A DNA stretch of 44,604 bases from Massilia sp. ST3 (GTDB taxonomy: Bacteria > Pseudomonadota > Gammaproteobacteria > Burkholderiales > Burkholderiaceae_D): assembly GCF_018119405.1 (NCBI RefSeq), contig NZ_JAGPWC010000039.1, positions 1 through 44,604 of the forward strand, written 5' to 3'. Of the stretch, positions 9,383 through 16,594 are shown in pieces. The position numbers and the translations under genes were made by a program. Within the stretch, counting starts at the first letter, position 1, and every line of letters begins with the position of its first letter. Under the pieces are notes generated by a model. That model was not told the origin of the DNA. It made no database searches and was given only the letters and a program-made list of their open reading frames with translations.

Positions 9383-10408
9383 ATGTCGCTCGGTTCTTTC
9401 ATCAAGAAGCAGTTTCTCGACGTCCTGCAGTGGAACGAGGAGACGGAGGGCGTGCTGGCCTGGCGCCACCCGATGGAGGACTACGAGATCCAGAACGGCG
9501 CCACCCTGGTGGTGCGCGAATCGCAGATGGCGGTGTTCGTGGATGAAGGCCGCATCGCCGACGTGTTCGGGCCCGGCACGCACCGCCTGACCACCTCCAC
9601 CCTTCCGCTGCTGACCAACCTGAAGAACTGGGACAAGCTGTTCGCCTCGCCCTTCAAGTCGGATGTCTACTTCTTCAGCACCCGCGTCCAGACCGGCCGC
9701 AAGTGGGGCACGACCCAGCCGGTGACGATCCGCGACAAGGACTTCGACATGATCCGGGTGCGCGCCTTCGGCATGTATTCCTACCGTATCGCCGACCCGC
9801 GCCTGTTCTTCAAGGAGATCAGCGGCACCCGTGCGGTCTACACCCGCGACGAGGTCGAGGACCAGCTGCGCGGCCTGATGCTGGCGACCATGGCCAACTC
9901 GCTGGGCGCATCGAAAATCGCCTTCCTCGACATGGCCGCCAACCAGACCCTGATGGCGCAGCAGATCCGCGGCGACCTGGCGGCGGCCTTCGGGCGCTAC
10001 GGCGTGGGCCTGGACGAATTCAACGTCACCAGCGTCAGCCTGCCGGAAGAACTGCAGGCCGCCCTGGACGAGCGCATCTCGGCCGGCATGAAGGCCAGCC
10101 TGGGCGCGGACAAGATGGGCGGCTTCACCCAGTTCCAGGTGGCCAGCAGCATTCCGCTCGCGGCCCAGAACGAAGGCGGCATTGCCGGTATCGGCGCCGG
10201 CGCCGGCGCGGGCATCGCCATCGGCCAGGCCATGGCCCAGGGCATGAGCGGCGCCTTCGCCCCGCCCCAGCCGCCCGCTGTTCCCGCTTCGAGCGATTCG
10301 ATCGAGGACCGCCTGGGCAAGCTCAAGGGCCTGCTCGACAAGGGCCTGATCTCGCAGGCCGACTACGACAGCACCAAGGCCGAGCTGCTCAAGAAGCTGA
10401 TCGGATAA
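9383..10408 (+). CDS. SPFH (band 7)-like protein with C-terminal SHOCT domain
   Basis: A 341-residue protein. Residues about 20-230 look like an SPFH/band-7-type domain of the virion-core-protein/YdjI class (VLAWRHP, ESQMAVFVDEGRIADVFGPGTH). A Gly/Ala-rich stretch follows at about 265-285. The last 33 residues (DRLGKLKGLLDKGLISQADYD...) are a SHOCT domain, a short oligomerisation or localisation module. SPFH proteins form membrane-associated scaffolds. A strong CGGAGG ribosome-binding site precedes the ATG by six bases. It sits between the DUF350 and DUF4178 genes, a combination that suggests a shared membrane complex. No classical signal peptide or transmembrane helix is obvious. Confidence 0.87.
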   Translation: MSLGSFIKKQFLDVLQWNEETEGVLAWRHPMEDYEIQNGATLVVRESQMAVFVDEGRIADVFGPGTHRLTTSTLPLLTNLKNWDKLFASPFKSDVYFFSTRVQTGRKWGTTQPVTIRDKDFDMIRVRAFGMYSYRIADPRLFFKEISGTRAVYTRDEVEDQLRGLMLATMANSLGASKIAFLDMAANQTLMAQQIRGDLAAAFGRYGVGLDEFNVTSVSLPEELQAALDERISAGMKASLGADKMGGFTQFQVASSIPLAAQNEGGIAGIGAGAGAGIAIGQAMAQGMSGAFAPPQPPAVPASSDSIEDRLGKLKGLLDKGLISQADYDSTKAELLKKLIG

Positions 10409-10422
10409 CGCAGCCCGCCTAG

Positions 10423-11865
10423 ATGCTGAGCGTTTCCTGCCCTTCCTGCGGCGCGCCCGTCGCCTTCCGTTCGCACGCCTCCGTGATGGCGGTGTGCGAG
10501 TTCTGCCGCACCACGGTGCACAAGGACGCCGGCGCGGTGCAGGACCTGGGCAGGCTGTCCGAGGTGCTGGAAGACTATTCGCCGATCCAGATCGGCACCT
10601 CGGGCAAGGTGGGTGGGCGCGGCTTTACCGTAATCGGCCGCATCCAGCTGCGCTACGCGGCCGGCATGTGGAACGAGTGGTACCTGATGTACGACGATGG
10701 CGGGTCCGGCTGGCTGGGCGACGCCTCCGGCCAGTACACCGTCACCACCGCCCGTCCCCTGCCCTCGGGCTGGCCGGACTTCGAGCGGGTCCGGGTGGGC
10801 GCCCAGTACGACTTGGGCGCCGGACTATTCACGGTCTCGGACCGGCGCGTCGCTACCTGCGTCGGCGGCCAGGGCGAGCTGCCTTTCCGCGTCGGCGACG
10901 GCTGGCAGGCGCGCGTGGCCGACCTGCGCCGCGGCCCCGCCTTCGCCACCCTCGATTACTCCGACGGCGACACGCCGGTGCTGTACACGGGCTTCGCCAC
11001 CACGCTCGGGACCATGCAGTGCCAGCTGCTGCGCGACGACGAGGCGATCAAGGCCAGCGCGGGCCGCTACCGGGGCAAGGTCCAGGCCCTGCAATGCCCT
11101 TCCTGCGGCAGCCCGATCGGCTACCTGCCCGGCATGGCCGCCAACCTGGTCTGCCCCGCCTGCGCCGCGCGCATCGACGCCGCCACGCCCCAGGCCGAGG
11201 TGCTGGCCGCCGGCGAGCGCGCCGCGCGAGTGCCGCTGACGCTCACGCTGGGCGCGGTGGCCAGGATCGGCAACCAGGACTACCACCTGATCGGCGCCAT
11301 GAAACGCCTCGACGACGACGGCGAGGAATGGACCGAATACCTGCTGTACACCCCGCGCGGCCAGTTCTTCTGGCTGGTCGAGACGGGCGAAGGCTGGTGG
11401 CGCTCGGAAGTGCTGGACGAGTGGCCCGAGCCGGGGACGCCGGCGGCGCCGAAAGTAGCGCTGCACAACATCGCCTACGAACGCACGCTCGACTACCCGG
11501 CGCGCGTCAGCTGGGCGGCCGGCGCCTTCAACTGGAAGGTGGCGGCCGGCGAGCGCGTGCGGGTACGCGAGTTCGAGCGCGGCCAGACCAGCCTGGCCGC
11601 CGAGATGAACGACGAGGAGCTGACCTGGTCGCGCTCCACGCCGGTGGCCGACGACCAGGTCCGCGCCTGGTTCAAGCTGCCGGCGCCGCCCACGGCGCCG
11701 CGCGGCAAGTCTGCGATGTCGCCGAACGACCTGCGCTGGCGCTTCCTGCTATGGATGCTGGGCCTGAACGCGGTGCCGCTCCTGTTTAACTTCTTCGACA
11801 CCGTCGTGTGGCTGGCAGCGGGCATCTTTGCGCTGTTCATCTCCTTCGACGCGAAGAAAGACTGA
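10423..11865 (+). CDS. Duplicated zinc-ribbon plus DUF4178 protein with C-terminal membrane anchor
   Basis: A 480-residue protein built as a tandem duplication. Zinc ribbon 1 uses C6, C9, C25 and C28 (CPSC ... CEFC), and DUF4178-like domain 1 spans about 50-215 (GRGFTVIGRIQLRY, WNEWYLMYDDG). Zinc ribbon 2 uses CPSC near 225 and CPAC near 244, and DUF4178-like domain 2 follows at about 260-400 (DYHLIGAMKRL, EWTEYLLYTP). The C-terminus has one or two hydrophobic segments at about 435-475 and a charged end. DUF4178 has no assigned activity; the ribbons suggest metal-stabilised protein binding at the membrane. It begins 14 bases after the SPFH stop and is followed by the 53-residue membrane protein. 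Confidence 0.85.
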   Translation: MLSVSCPSCGAPVAFRSHASVMAVCEFCRTTVHKDAGAVQDLGRLSEVLEDYSPIQIGTSGKVGGRGFTVIGRIQLRYAAGMWNEWYLMYDDGGSGWLGDASGQYTVTTARPLPSGWPDFERVRVGAQYDLGAGLFTVSDRRVATCVGGQGELPFRVGDGWQARVADLRRGPAFATLDYSDGDTPVLYTGFATTLGTMQCQLLRDDEAIKASAGRYRGKVQALQCPSCGSPIGYLPGMAANLVCPACAARIDAATPQAEVLAAGERAARVPLTLTLGAVARIGNQDYHLIGAMKRLDDDGEEWTEYLLYTPRGQFFWLVETGEGWWRSEVLDEWPEPGTPAAPKVALHNIAYERTLDYPARVSWAAGAFNWKVAAGERVRVREFERGQTSLAAEMNDEELTWSRSTPVADDQVRAWFKLPAPPTAPRGKSAMSPNDLRWRFLLWMLGLNAVPLLFNFFDTVVWLAAGIFALFISFDAKKD

Positions 11866-11872
11866 AAACGCC

Positions 11873-12034
11873 ATGAACAAACGATCTTATTTTCTGTATG
11901 CGCTCGCGGTCACGATCGTCGTCACCATCGTCTCCTGGGTCGACATGCTCGATTCGGCCGACGATGCCGGCCGCTGGCGCAGCGGCAGTTCACGAGGCGG
12001 CTCCGGTTACTACGGCGGGAGCGGCCACAAGTGA
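11873..12034 (+). CDS. Small Gly/Ser-rich single-pass membrane protein
   Basis: A 53-residue product starting MNKRSYF, with one hydrophobic segment at about residues 7-24 (FLYALAVTIVVTIVSW) and a soluble Gly/Ser-rich tail ending YYGGSGHK. The start ATG 11873 is seven bases after the DUF4178 stop, and its TGA overlaps the GTG start of speD (GTGA), so the gene lies inside a coupled operon. That spacing is the best evidence it is real. Its function is unknown; a small membrane partner of the SPFH/DUF350 proteins is a guess. Confidence 0.75.
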   Translation: MNKRSYFLYALAVTIVVTIVSWVDMLDSADDAGRWRSGSSRGGSGYYGGSGHK

Positions 12035-12390
12035 GCATGCCGCACCGTCCCGCCGGCATCCACCTGCTGGCCGACCTGGCCGGGATCGAACCCGACCTGC
12101 TGCTCGATGCGGCCGCCATCGACAGCCTGCTGCGCGAGGCGGCGCTGGCCGCCGGCGCGCGCATCCTGCACAGCCATTTCCACACCTTCGGTCCCGGCAT
12201 GGGCGTCACCGGCGTGCTGCTGCTGGCCGAATCGCATATCTCGATCCACACCTGGCCCGAGCACGGGTTCGCCGCCGCCGACATCTTCATGTGCGGCGAG
12301 GCCCAGCCACTGCGCGCCCTCGACCTCATCGAACGCGCCCTGTCCCCCGCCACGCGCACGGTGCGGACGGTGGAACGCGGCCAGCTATAA
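12031..12390 (+). CDS. speD: S-adenosylmethionine decarboxylase proenzyme, short prokaryotic type
   Basis: Makes decarboxylated AdoMet, the aminopropyl donor for polyamine synthesis. The 119-residue length fits the small class found in Bacillus and Thermotoga, about half of E. coli SpeD. The self-cleavage site is E67-S68 in ESHISIHTWPE, where Ser becomes the pyruvoyl cofactor; the processing/catalytic His is H73 and the Cys is C88 in FMCGE. T60 stands where many relatives have Ser (GVSG). The start is GTG 12031 overlapping the previous stop, or ATG 12037 two codons later. It is the last gene of the DUF350/SPFH/DUF4178 operon, and the divergent aminopropyltransferase-like gene is its natural partner. 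Confidence 0.93.
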   Translation: MSMPHRPAGIHLLADLAGIEPDLLLDAAAIDSLLREAALAAGARILHSHFHTFGPGMGVTGVLLLAESHISIHTWPEHGFAAADIFMCGEAQPLRALDLIERALSPATRTVRTVERGQL

Positions 12391-12391
12391 T
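12386..12391 (+). promoter_or_regulatory. Possible -10 box before the CoA-transferase gene
   Basis: An exact TATAAT overlaps the last codons of speD, 34 bases before the next ATG. No good -35 box lies at the right distance, so this is only a candidate for a separate promoter of the CoA-transferase gene. Confidence 0.3.
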
Positions 12392-12424
12392 CCGCCCTTC
12401 ACGATCTCACACTAGAACAGCCAC

Positions 12425-13678
12425 ATGACGCAATCCGGTATCTCTACTTCCGCGCTGCCGACAGCGCTGGGACACATCCGCGTGCTCGACCTGTCGCGCG
12501 TGCTCGCCGGGCCCTGGTGCTCGCAGAACCTCGCCGACCTCGGCGCCGACGTGATCAAGATCGAGCGCCCGGGCAGCGGCGACGATACCCGCGCCTGGGG
12601 TCCGCCCTACGCCAAGGACGCCGAAGGGCGCGACACCAGCGAGGCCGCCTACTACCTGTCGGCCAACCGCGGCAAGCGCTCGGTGACGGTGGACATCGCC
12701 AGCCCCGACGGCCAGGCCCTGCTGCGCGAGCTGGTCAAGCACTGCGACGTGGTGCTGGAAAACTTCAAGGTCGGCCACCTGAAGCGCTACGGCCTGGACT
12801 ACGCGTCGCTCAAGGAGATCAAGCCCGACCTGGTCTACTGCTCGATCACCGGCTTCGGCCAGGACGGGCCCTACGCGCACCGCGCCGGCTACGACTTCCT
12901 GATCCAGGGCATGGGCGGGCTGATGTCGGTGACCGGCGAGCGCGACGACCTGCCGGGCGGCGGTCCGCAAAAGGCGGGCGTGGCCCTGACCGACCTGATG
13001 ACCGGCATGTACGCCACCGTGGCCGTGCTGGCGGCCCTGACCCACCGCGACCGCACGGGCCAAGGCCAGCACATCGACATGGCCCTGCTCGACACCCAGG
13101 TGGCGATGCTCGCCAACATGGGCAGCAACTACCTCAACAGCGGCAAGCCGCCCAAGCGCTGGGGCAATGCGCACGCCAACATCGTGCCCTACCAGACCTT
13201 CGCCTGCGCCGACGGCCACATCATCGTCGCCACCGGCAACGACGGCCAGTACCAGAAGTTCGTGGAAGCCGGCGGCCGGCCGGAACTGGGCGCGGACCCG
13301 CGCTTCGCCACCAATCCGCTGCGCGTGAAGAACCGCGAGGAGCTGGTGCCGATCCTGGCCGCGATGGTCAAGGAAAAGACGCGCGACGAATGGATCGCGC
13401 TGCTGGAAGCCTGCGGCGTGCCTTGCGGGCCGATCAACGACATCGGCGAAGTGTTCGCCAACGAGCAGGTGGTGGCGCGCGAGGTGGCGATCGAACTGCC
13501 GCATCCGAAGGCGGGCAAAGTGAAGCTGGTGCGCAGCCCGATCCGCATGTCGGCCACGCCTGCGACCAGCGCCAAGGCGCCGCCGCTGCTGGGCGAGCAC
13601 ACCGAGGAGGTGCTGCGCGAGGTGCTGGGCAGGAACGAGGAAGAGATTGCGGCGCTACGTGACAAGGGTGTCGTGTGA
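12425..13678 (+). CDS. CaiB/BaiF family (class III) CoA-transferase
   Basis: A 417-residue cytoplasmic enzyme that moves CoA between carboxylic acids through an aspartyl-CoA anhydride intermediate. Family signatures: the N-terminal LDLSRVLAGPWC ... LGADVIKIERP, the central GYDFLIQGMGGLMSVTG, and the likely catalytic Asp at about 190 in ALTDLMTGMYA, followed by QGQHIDMALLD. The pattern is near the succinyl-CoA:dicarboxylate (glutarate) transferases, but the substrate cannot be fixed from sequence alone. It starts at ATG 12425 with only a weak ribosome-binding site, and is probably transcribed separately from the speD operon. A clear intrinsic terminator follows eight bases after the stop. Confidence 0.93.
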   Translation: MTQSGISTSALPTALGHIRVLDLSRVLAGPWCSQNLADLGADVIKIERPGSGDDTRAWGPPYAKDAEGRDTSEAAYYLSANRGKRSVTVDIASPDGQALLRELVKHCDVVLENFKVGHLKRYGLDYASLKEIKPDLVYCSITGFGQDGPYAHRAGYDFLIQGMGGLMSVTGERDDLPGGGPQKAGVALTDLMTGMYATVAVLAALTHRDRTGQGQHIDMALLDTQVAMLANMGSNYLNSGKPPKRWGNAHANIVPYQTFACADGHIIVATGNDGQYQKFVEAGGRPELGADPRFATNPLRVKNREELVPILAAMVKEKTRDEWIALLEACGVPCGPINDIGEVFANEQVVAREVAIELPHPKAGKVKLVRSPIRMSATPATSAKAPPLLGEHTEEVLREVLGRNEEEIAALRDKGVV

Positions 13679-13686
13679 CGGACCGA

Positions 13687-13714
13687 AAAAAACCGCGCTG
13701 AGGCGCGGTTTTTT
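13687..13714 (+). terminator. Rho-independent terminator after the CoA-transferase gene
   Basis: AAAAAACCGCGC pairs with GCGCGGTTTTTT around the loop TGAG: a 12-pair stem with a built-in A/T tail, starting eight bases after the stop codon. The symmetrical A and T tracts could let it work in both directions. Confidence 0.9.
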
Positions 13715-13734
13715 GTTGCTGCGCGGCGTGCATG

Positions 13735-13849
13735 AAACTTGGGTTCCGGCCTGCGCCGGAAGTCGTAGGCGCCAGTGGCGCGTACGACGGTATTTGAGCT
13801 TGCCATTACCCTCCGAGCCGTCGTCCCGGCGAAGGCCGGGACCCAAGTT
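13735..13849. repeat. CTTGGG-family inverted repeat (copy 2)
   Basis: Left arm AAACTTGGG plus TTCCGGCCTGCGCCGGAA; right arm TCCCGGCGAAGGCCGGGA plus CCCAAGTT. A GTCGTA/TACGAC inner inverted repeat flanks GGCGCCAGTGGCGC in the centre. It shares the outer words and stem type with the palindrome at 3828-3861. It fills most of the gap between the CoA-transferase terminator and the next leftward gene. Confidence 0.75.
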
Positions 13850-13877
13850 CGCAGCGCACTCGTAGCGCCAGATGCAA

Positions 13878-14201
13878 TCAATGCAGCTGATGCTTGAAAT
13901 CCGACAGCTCATCATGCACCCGCATCACCATCGACTGCACCTGCGGTGACGGCTGCGCAGTGCGGCAGACCCGCTTGGCTTCGTCGCCGATGGCTTCCAG
14001 GTCGTCGATGCACTGGACGATATCGGATTGGTCGTTCGATTGCATCACGCCCTGTGCCCGGCTCGATTCCCGGGCCAGTTTCTGGATGCAGTCGCGGATC
14101 TCGTTCGGAATTGCCTGGTCGTTGCGGCAGGCTTCCTCGGCCTGGTTGATGGTCTGCTGGACGTGACGGAAACGTTGCTGAATTTCGGCTGCTTGCAACA
14201 T
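13878..14201 (-). CDS. Hypothetical 107-residue helical protein with conserved-looking cysteines
   Basis: I do not recognise a family. The product starts MLQAAEIQQRF and is predicted mostly helical, with Cys in EACRNDQ, RDCIQ, VQCIDD and VCRTAQ, and a hydrophilic, acidic-to-neutral composition without signal peptide or membrane segment. The start was chosen because a perfect AGGAGGT lies five bases upstream of ATG 14201, the strongest ribosome-binding site in the window, so the protein may be well expressed. A longer frame to 14273 lacks such a site. The evenly spread cysteines and helices could mean a small helical bundle, a metal site or a redox site. Confidence 0.72.
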   Translation of the reverse strand: MLQAAEIQQRFRHVQQTINQAEEACRNDQAIPNEIRDCIQKLARESSRAQGVMQSNDQSDIVQCIDDLEAIGDEAKRVCRTAQPSPQVQSMVMRVHDELSDFKHQLH

Positions 14202-14333
14202 GTTGACCTCCTGAAAGTAAGCGGAAAACTCCACTGGAGCATTCCAGCTTAGGACGGATTCAGGGTTTATCAAGCGTTAAGTGAAGCAGAGCTTCGGGAC
14301 AAATGCGGTGCGTTCTCCACGGCACGGGACGGT

Positions 14334-15116
14334 CTATCCGGAAGCGCGCTCGTCTTCCGCCATCTGATGGGCCACGAAGGCTTGCCTGATTGCGCCAGGC
14401 TCGATCAGTTCACGTCGCGCCCACTCGCGCAACTCGTCGGACTTCAACCCAGAGAGCAAGGCTTCCCGCAAGGATTCCGCCTCGGCCGGGCGCCCGAGTC
14501 CACGTAATACCGCGATACCGATTCGCACGTCTCGAGCCAGGTTGGACAACTCAGCAGACATGCGCGGCATCGGCGGGGAGGAAAAGAGCGGCCACTGCAT
14601 GGCGGCACGATTGACCTCCTCCAGCAGCTCCAGCGGATCCTTGCGGTAACGGTCGGCAAGGGAGAAGTCCTCCATCTCGACCAAGGCCGGCAGCGCCTGC
14701 CAGGCGCAGCGGCGCGCCAGCCCAGGCTGCTCGGCATCCAGCCGCGCGAACAGCCGGTGCGTCGAGCCCGCATCCCCGAGCGTCTCATTCATCTGCACCA
14801 CGAGCGAGAAGCGCCCGATGCGCAGATAGCAGTCCTCATCCGTGCTCGTCTCCCGGTCGCGCCCGACATACAGGTCGCCGGCGAGCAAGCGTGCGGTCTG
14901 GTCGTCGCGAACATCTTCGAGCGCCTTGCGTGCCGGAGCGAACTCCTCGGCCAGCATCGACCACCTGAACATGGTGAAGAACAAGTCCGTCCGTTCCGGC
15001 GCGACGGCCTGCTCGACCTCGTCAAAGGATTGCCTCAGCAGCGCCAGCAGCTCGTCGTGGCGGCCTGCTTCGCTCAGCTCGTTCATCCTTGTCACGTGTT
15101 CCGGAATGTCGCTCAT
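14334..15116 (-). CDS. Hypothetical 260-residue helical (TPR-like) protein
   Basis: Not a family I can name. The 260 residues are rich in Ala, Leu, Glu and Arg, and organised as amphipathic helices (AGRHDELLALLRQSFDE, EFAPARKALEDV, GRPAEAESLREALL) that resemble tetratricopeptide-like helical repeats. There is no signal peptide or membrane segment, so it is probably a cytoplasmic protein-binding scaffold. It lies 25 bases downstream of the 128-residue unknown gene on the same strand, and the two may be co-transcribed. No clear ribosome-binding site precedes ATG 15116. Confidence 0.65.
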   Translation of the reverse strand: MSDIPEHVTRMNELSEAGRHDELLALLRQSFDEVEQAVAPERTDLFFTMFRWSMLAEEFAPARKALEDVRDDQTARLLAGDLYVGRDRETSTDEDCYLRIGRFSLVVQMNETLGDAGSTHRLFARLDAEQPGLARRCAWQALPALVEMEDFSLADRYRKDPLELLEEVNRAAMQWPLFSSPPMPRMSAELSNLARDVRIGIAVLRGLGRPAEAESLREALLSGLKSDELREWARRELIEPGAIRQAFVAHQMAEDERASG

Positions 15117-15141
15117 GATTGGAGAAGGTGATGCTCAAGCG

Positions 15142-15528
15142 TCAAAGACGCACTTGCGAAGGCGCGAGGTACTTGTCCCCGAGGACCACCCTGGCGTTGG
15201 CCTGCGTGACATACTTAAAGAGCGGCATGCCGCGCCCCTCGGACGCAAAGTAGAAGTATTCGCCATAGGCGTTGCGCGCGAAGCGGTGCACACAGGTCAC
15301 CGTCCGCACGTCGTTCACGGTAATCCAGTCCTGGCGCTCATGCACGATTTCCGCCGTGCGGCCGTCAAAGCAGTACTGGGGATCGGCGCCGGCGACGAGA
15401 ATGTTCCGGAACTCTTCCTCGGCGCGCGGCACGATGCTGTCGTCATCGCGCCGGCCCAGGCCGAAGAGATGGGTTCCGGCTGCGCACACGGCCGAAACGA
15501 CGATACCGAGCATCAGTCCTGCATCCAT
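15142..15528 (-). CDS. Hypothetical 128-residue protein with N-terminal hydrophobic segment
   Basis: Unrecognised. Residues 1-25 (MDAGLMLGIVVSAVCAAGTH) form a membrane anchor or signal peptide, and the rest is a soluble domain with two cysteines (PQYCFDG, TVTCVHR) that could pair outside the cytoplasm. The start ATG 15528 has GGAG four bases upstream, a rather tight spacing. It precedes the 260-residue unknown gene on the same strand and may share its transcript. No function is proposed. Confidence 0.6.
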   Translation of the reverse strand: MDAGLMLGIVVSAVCAAGTHLFGLGRRDDDSIVPRAEEEFRNILVAGADPQYCFDGRTAEIVHERQDWITVNDVRTVTCVHRFARNAYGEYFYFASEGRGMPLFKYVTQANARVVLGDKYLAPSQVRL

Positions 15529-15604
15529 GTCGCTCCAGCGCCAAAAAAGCCAAGGGGAAAAGCGCTACCTTAGCATGCGGCGCAGCCTGGAAATACGTGC
15601 TTTG

Positions 15605-16501
15605 TCACCCTTGCTCCAACGCCCGTTCCAAGGCCTCCACGCACACCCTCACCTTGGCCGACCCCGCCAGGCGCTGCGGATACACGGCCCAGACATTGGC
15701 CTCCTGCGCATACTCCGGCAGCACCCGCACCAGGCTGCCGTCCTCGAGCCAAGGCTGCACGTCCCACAGCGAGCGCAGCACGATGCCGGCGCCTTCGCGG
15801 GCCCAGCGCAGCGCGATCTCGCCGTGGTTGGTCGACAGCGACCCCGCTACCTTGACCGTCTCCTCGCCCTGCCTGCCGCGCAGGCGCCAGGTGCCGAAAG
15901 GGTGGTCGCGCTCCTTGATCGGCAGGCAGTTGTGGCCGGCCAGCTCGGCCAGCGTCTTCGGCACGCCGCGCCGCGCCAGGTAGGCGGGCGCGGCGCACAG
16001 GACGCGGCGGTTCTCCTTCAGGCGCCGGGCAATCAGGTTCGGGGGAATCGCGTCGCCGATGCGCACGTCCAGGTCGAAGCCTTCCTCGACGATGTCGACC
16101 AGCCGGTCGAACACCTCGAAGCGGATCTGCAGGCCGGGATGGTCGGCCGCCAGGCGCGCGATGACGGGCGCGACGACATTGCGCCCGAAGCCGAAGCTGC
16201 TGCAGATGCGCACCCGCCCGCGCGGGTCGCGGCGCTGTTCGGAGACGGCATCGACCAGGCTGTCCAGATGCTCGAGGATGGTCTGGGCATGCGCCAGCAC
16301 ACGCTCGCCATCCTCGGTGATCAGAATGCGGCGCGTGGTGCGCTGGAACAGCTTGACGCCCAGCGCCGCCTCCAGGATGCCGATGCGCTTGCTGACATAG
16401 GCGGACGACATGCCCAGTTCCAGCGCGGCCGCCGCGAAGCCAGCCTTGCGCACCACGGTGACGAACACGCGCAGGTCTTCATTTTCGACTGGATTATTCA
16501 C
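15605..16501 (-). CDS. LysR-family transcriptional regulator, DmlR-like
   Basis: A 298-residue LysR-type regulator: winged helix-turn-helix at about 8-65 (FVTVVRKAGFAAAALELGMS, SKRIGILEAALGVKLFQRTTR) and a periplasmic-binding-like effector domain from about 92 on. It is divergent from the D-malate/tartrate dehydrogenase gene across 93 bases, the arrangement of dmlR/dmlA in E. coli, so it probably activates that gene in response to D-malate or a related acid; this is inferred from context. The start is GTG 16501. A candidate operator with dyad symmetry sits in the shared promoter (16507-16544). Confidence 0.92.
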   Translation of the reverse strand: MNNPVENEDLRVFVTVVRKAGFAAAALELGMSSAYVSKRIGILEAALGVKLFQRTTRRILITEDGERVLAHAQTILEHLDSLVDAVSEQRRDPRGRVRICSSFGFGRNVVAPVIARLAADHPGLQIRFEVFDRLVDIVEEGFDLDVRIGDAIPPNLIARRLKENRRVLCAAPAYLARRGVPKTLAELAGHNCLPIKERDHPFGTWRLRGRQGEETVKVAGSLSTNHGEIALRWAREGAGIVLRSLWDVQPWLEDGSLVRVLPEYAQEANVWAVYPQRLAGSAKVRVCVEALERALEQG

Positions 16502-16506
16502 GATAC

Positions 16507-16544
16507 GTGTTTCCTATATCAACGATCAAGATGATTATAAACAC
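16507..16544. promoter_or_regulatory. Candidate LysR operator between regulator and D-malate dehydrogenase
   Basis: The AT-rich gap holds nested inverted repeats: outer GTGTTT (16507-16512) and AAACAC (16539-16544), inner ATCA (16518-16521) and TGAT (16532-16535). LysR proteins bind interrupted dyads of this kind in front of divergent targets. Binding is inferred only. Confidence 0.45.
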
Positions 16545-16594
16545 TTCGTCCCGAGTTAAGCTGATGCCCATTCCTTCACTTACCAGGACGCACC

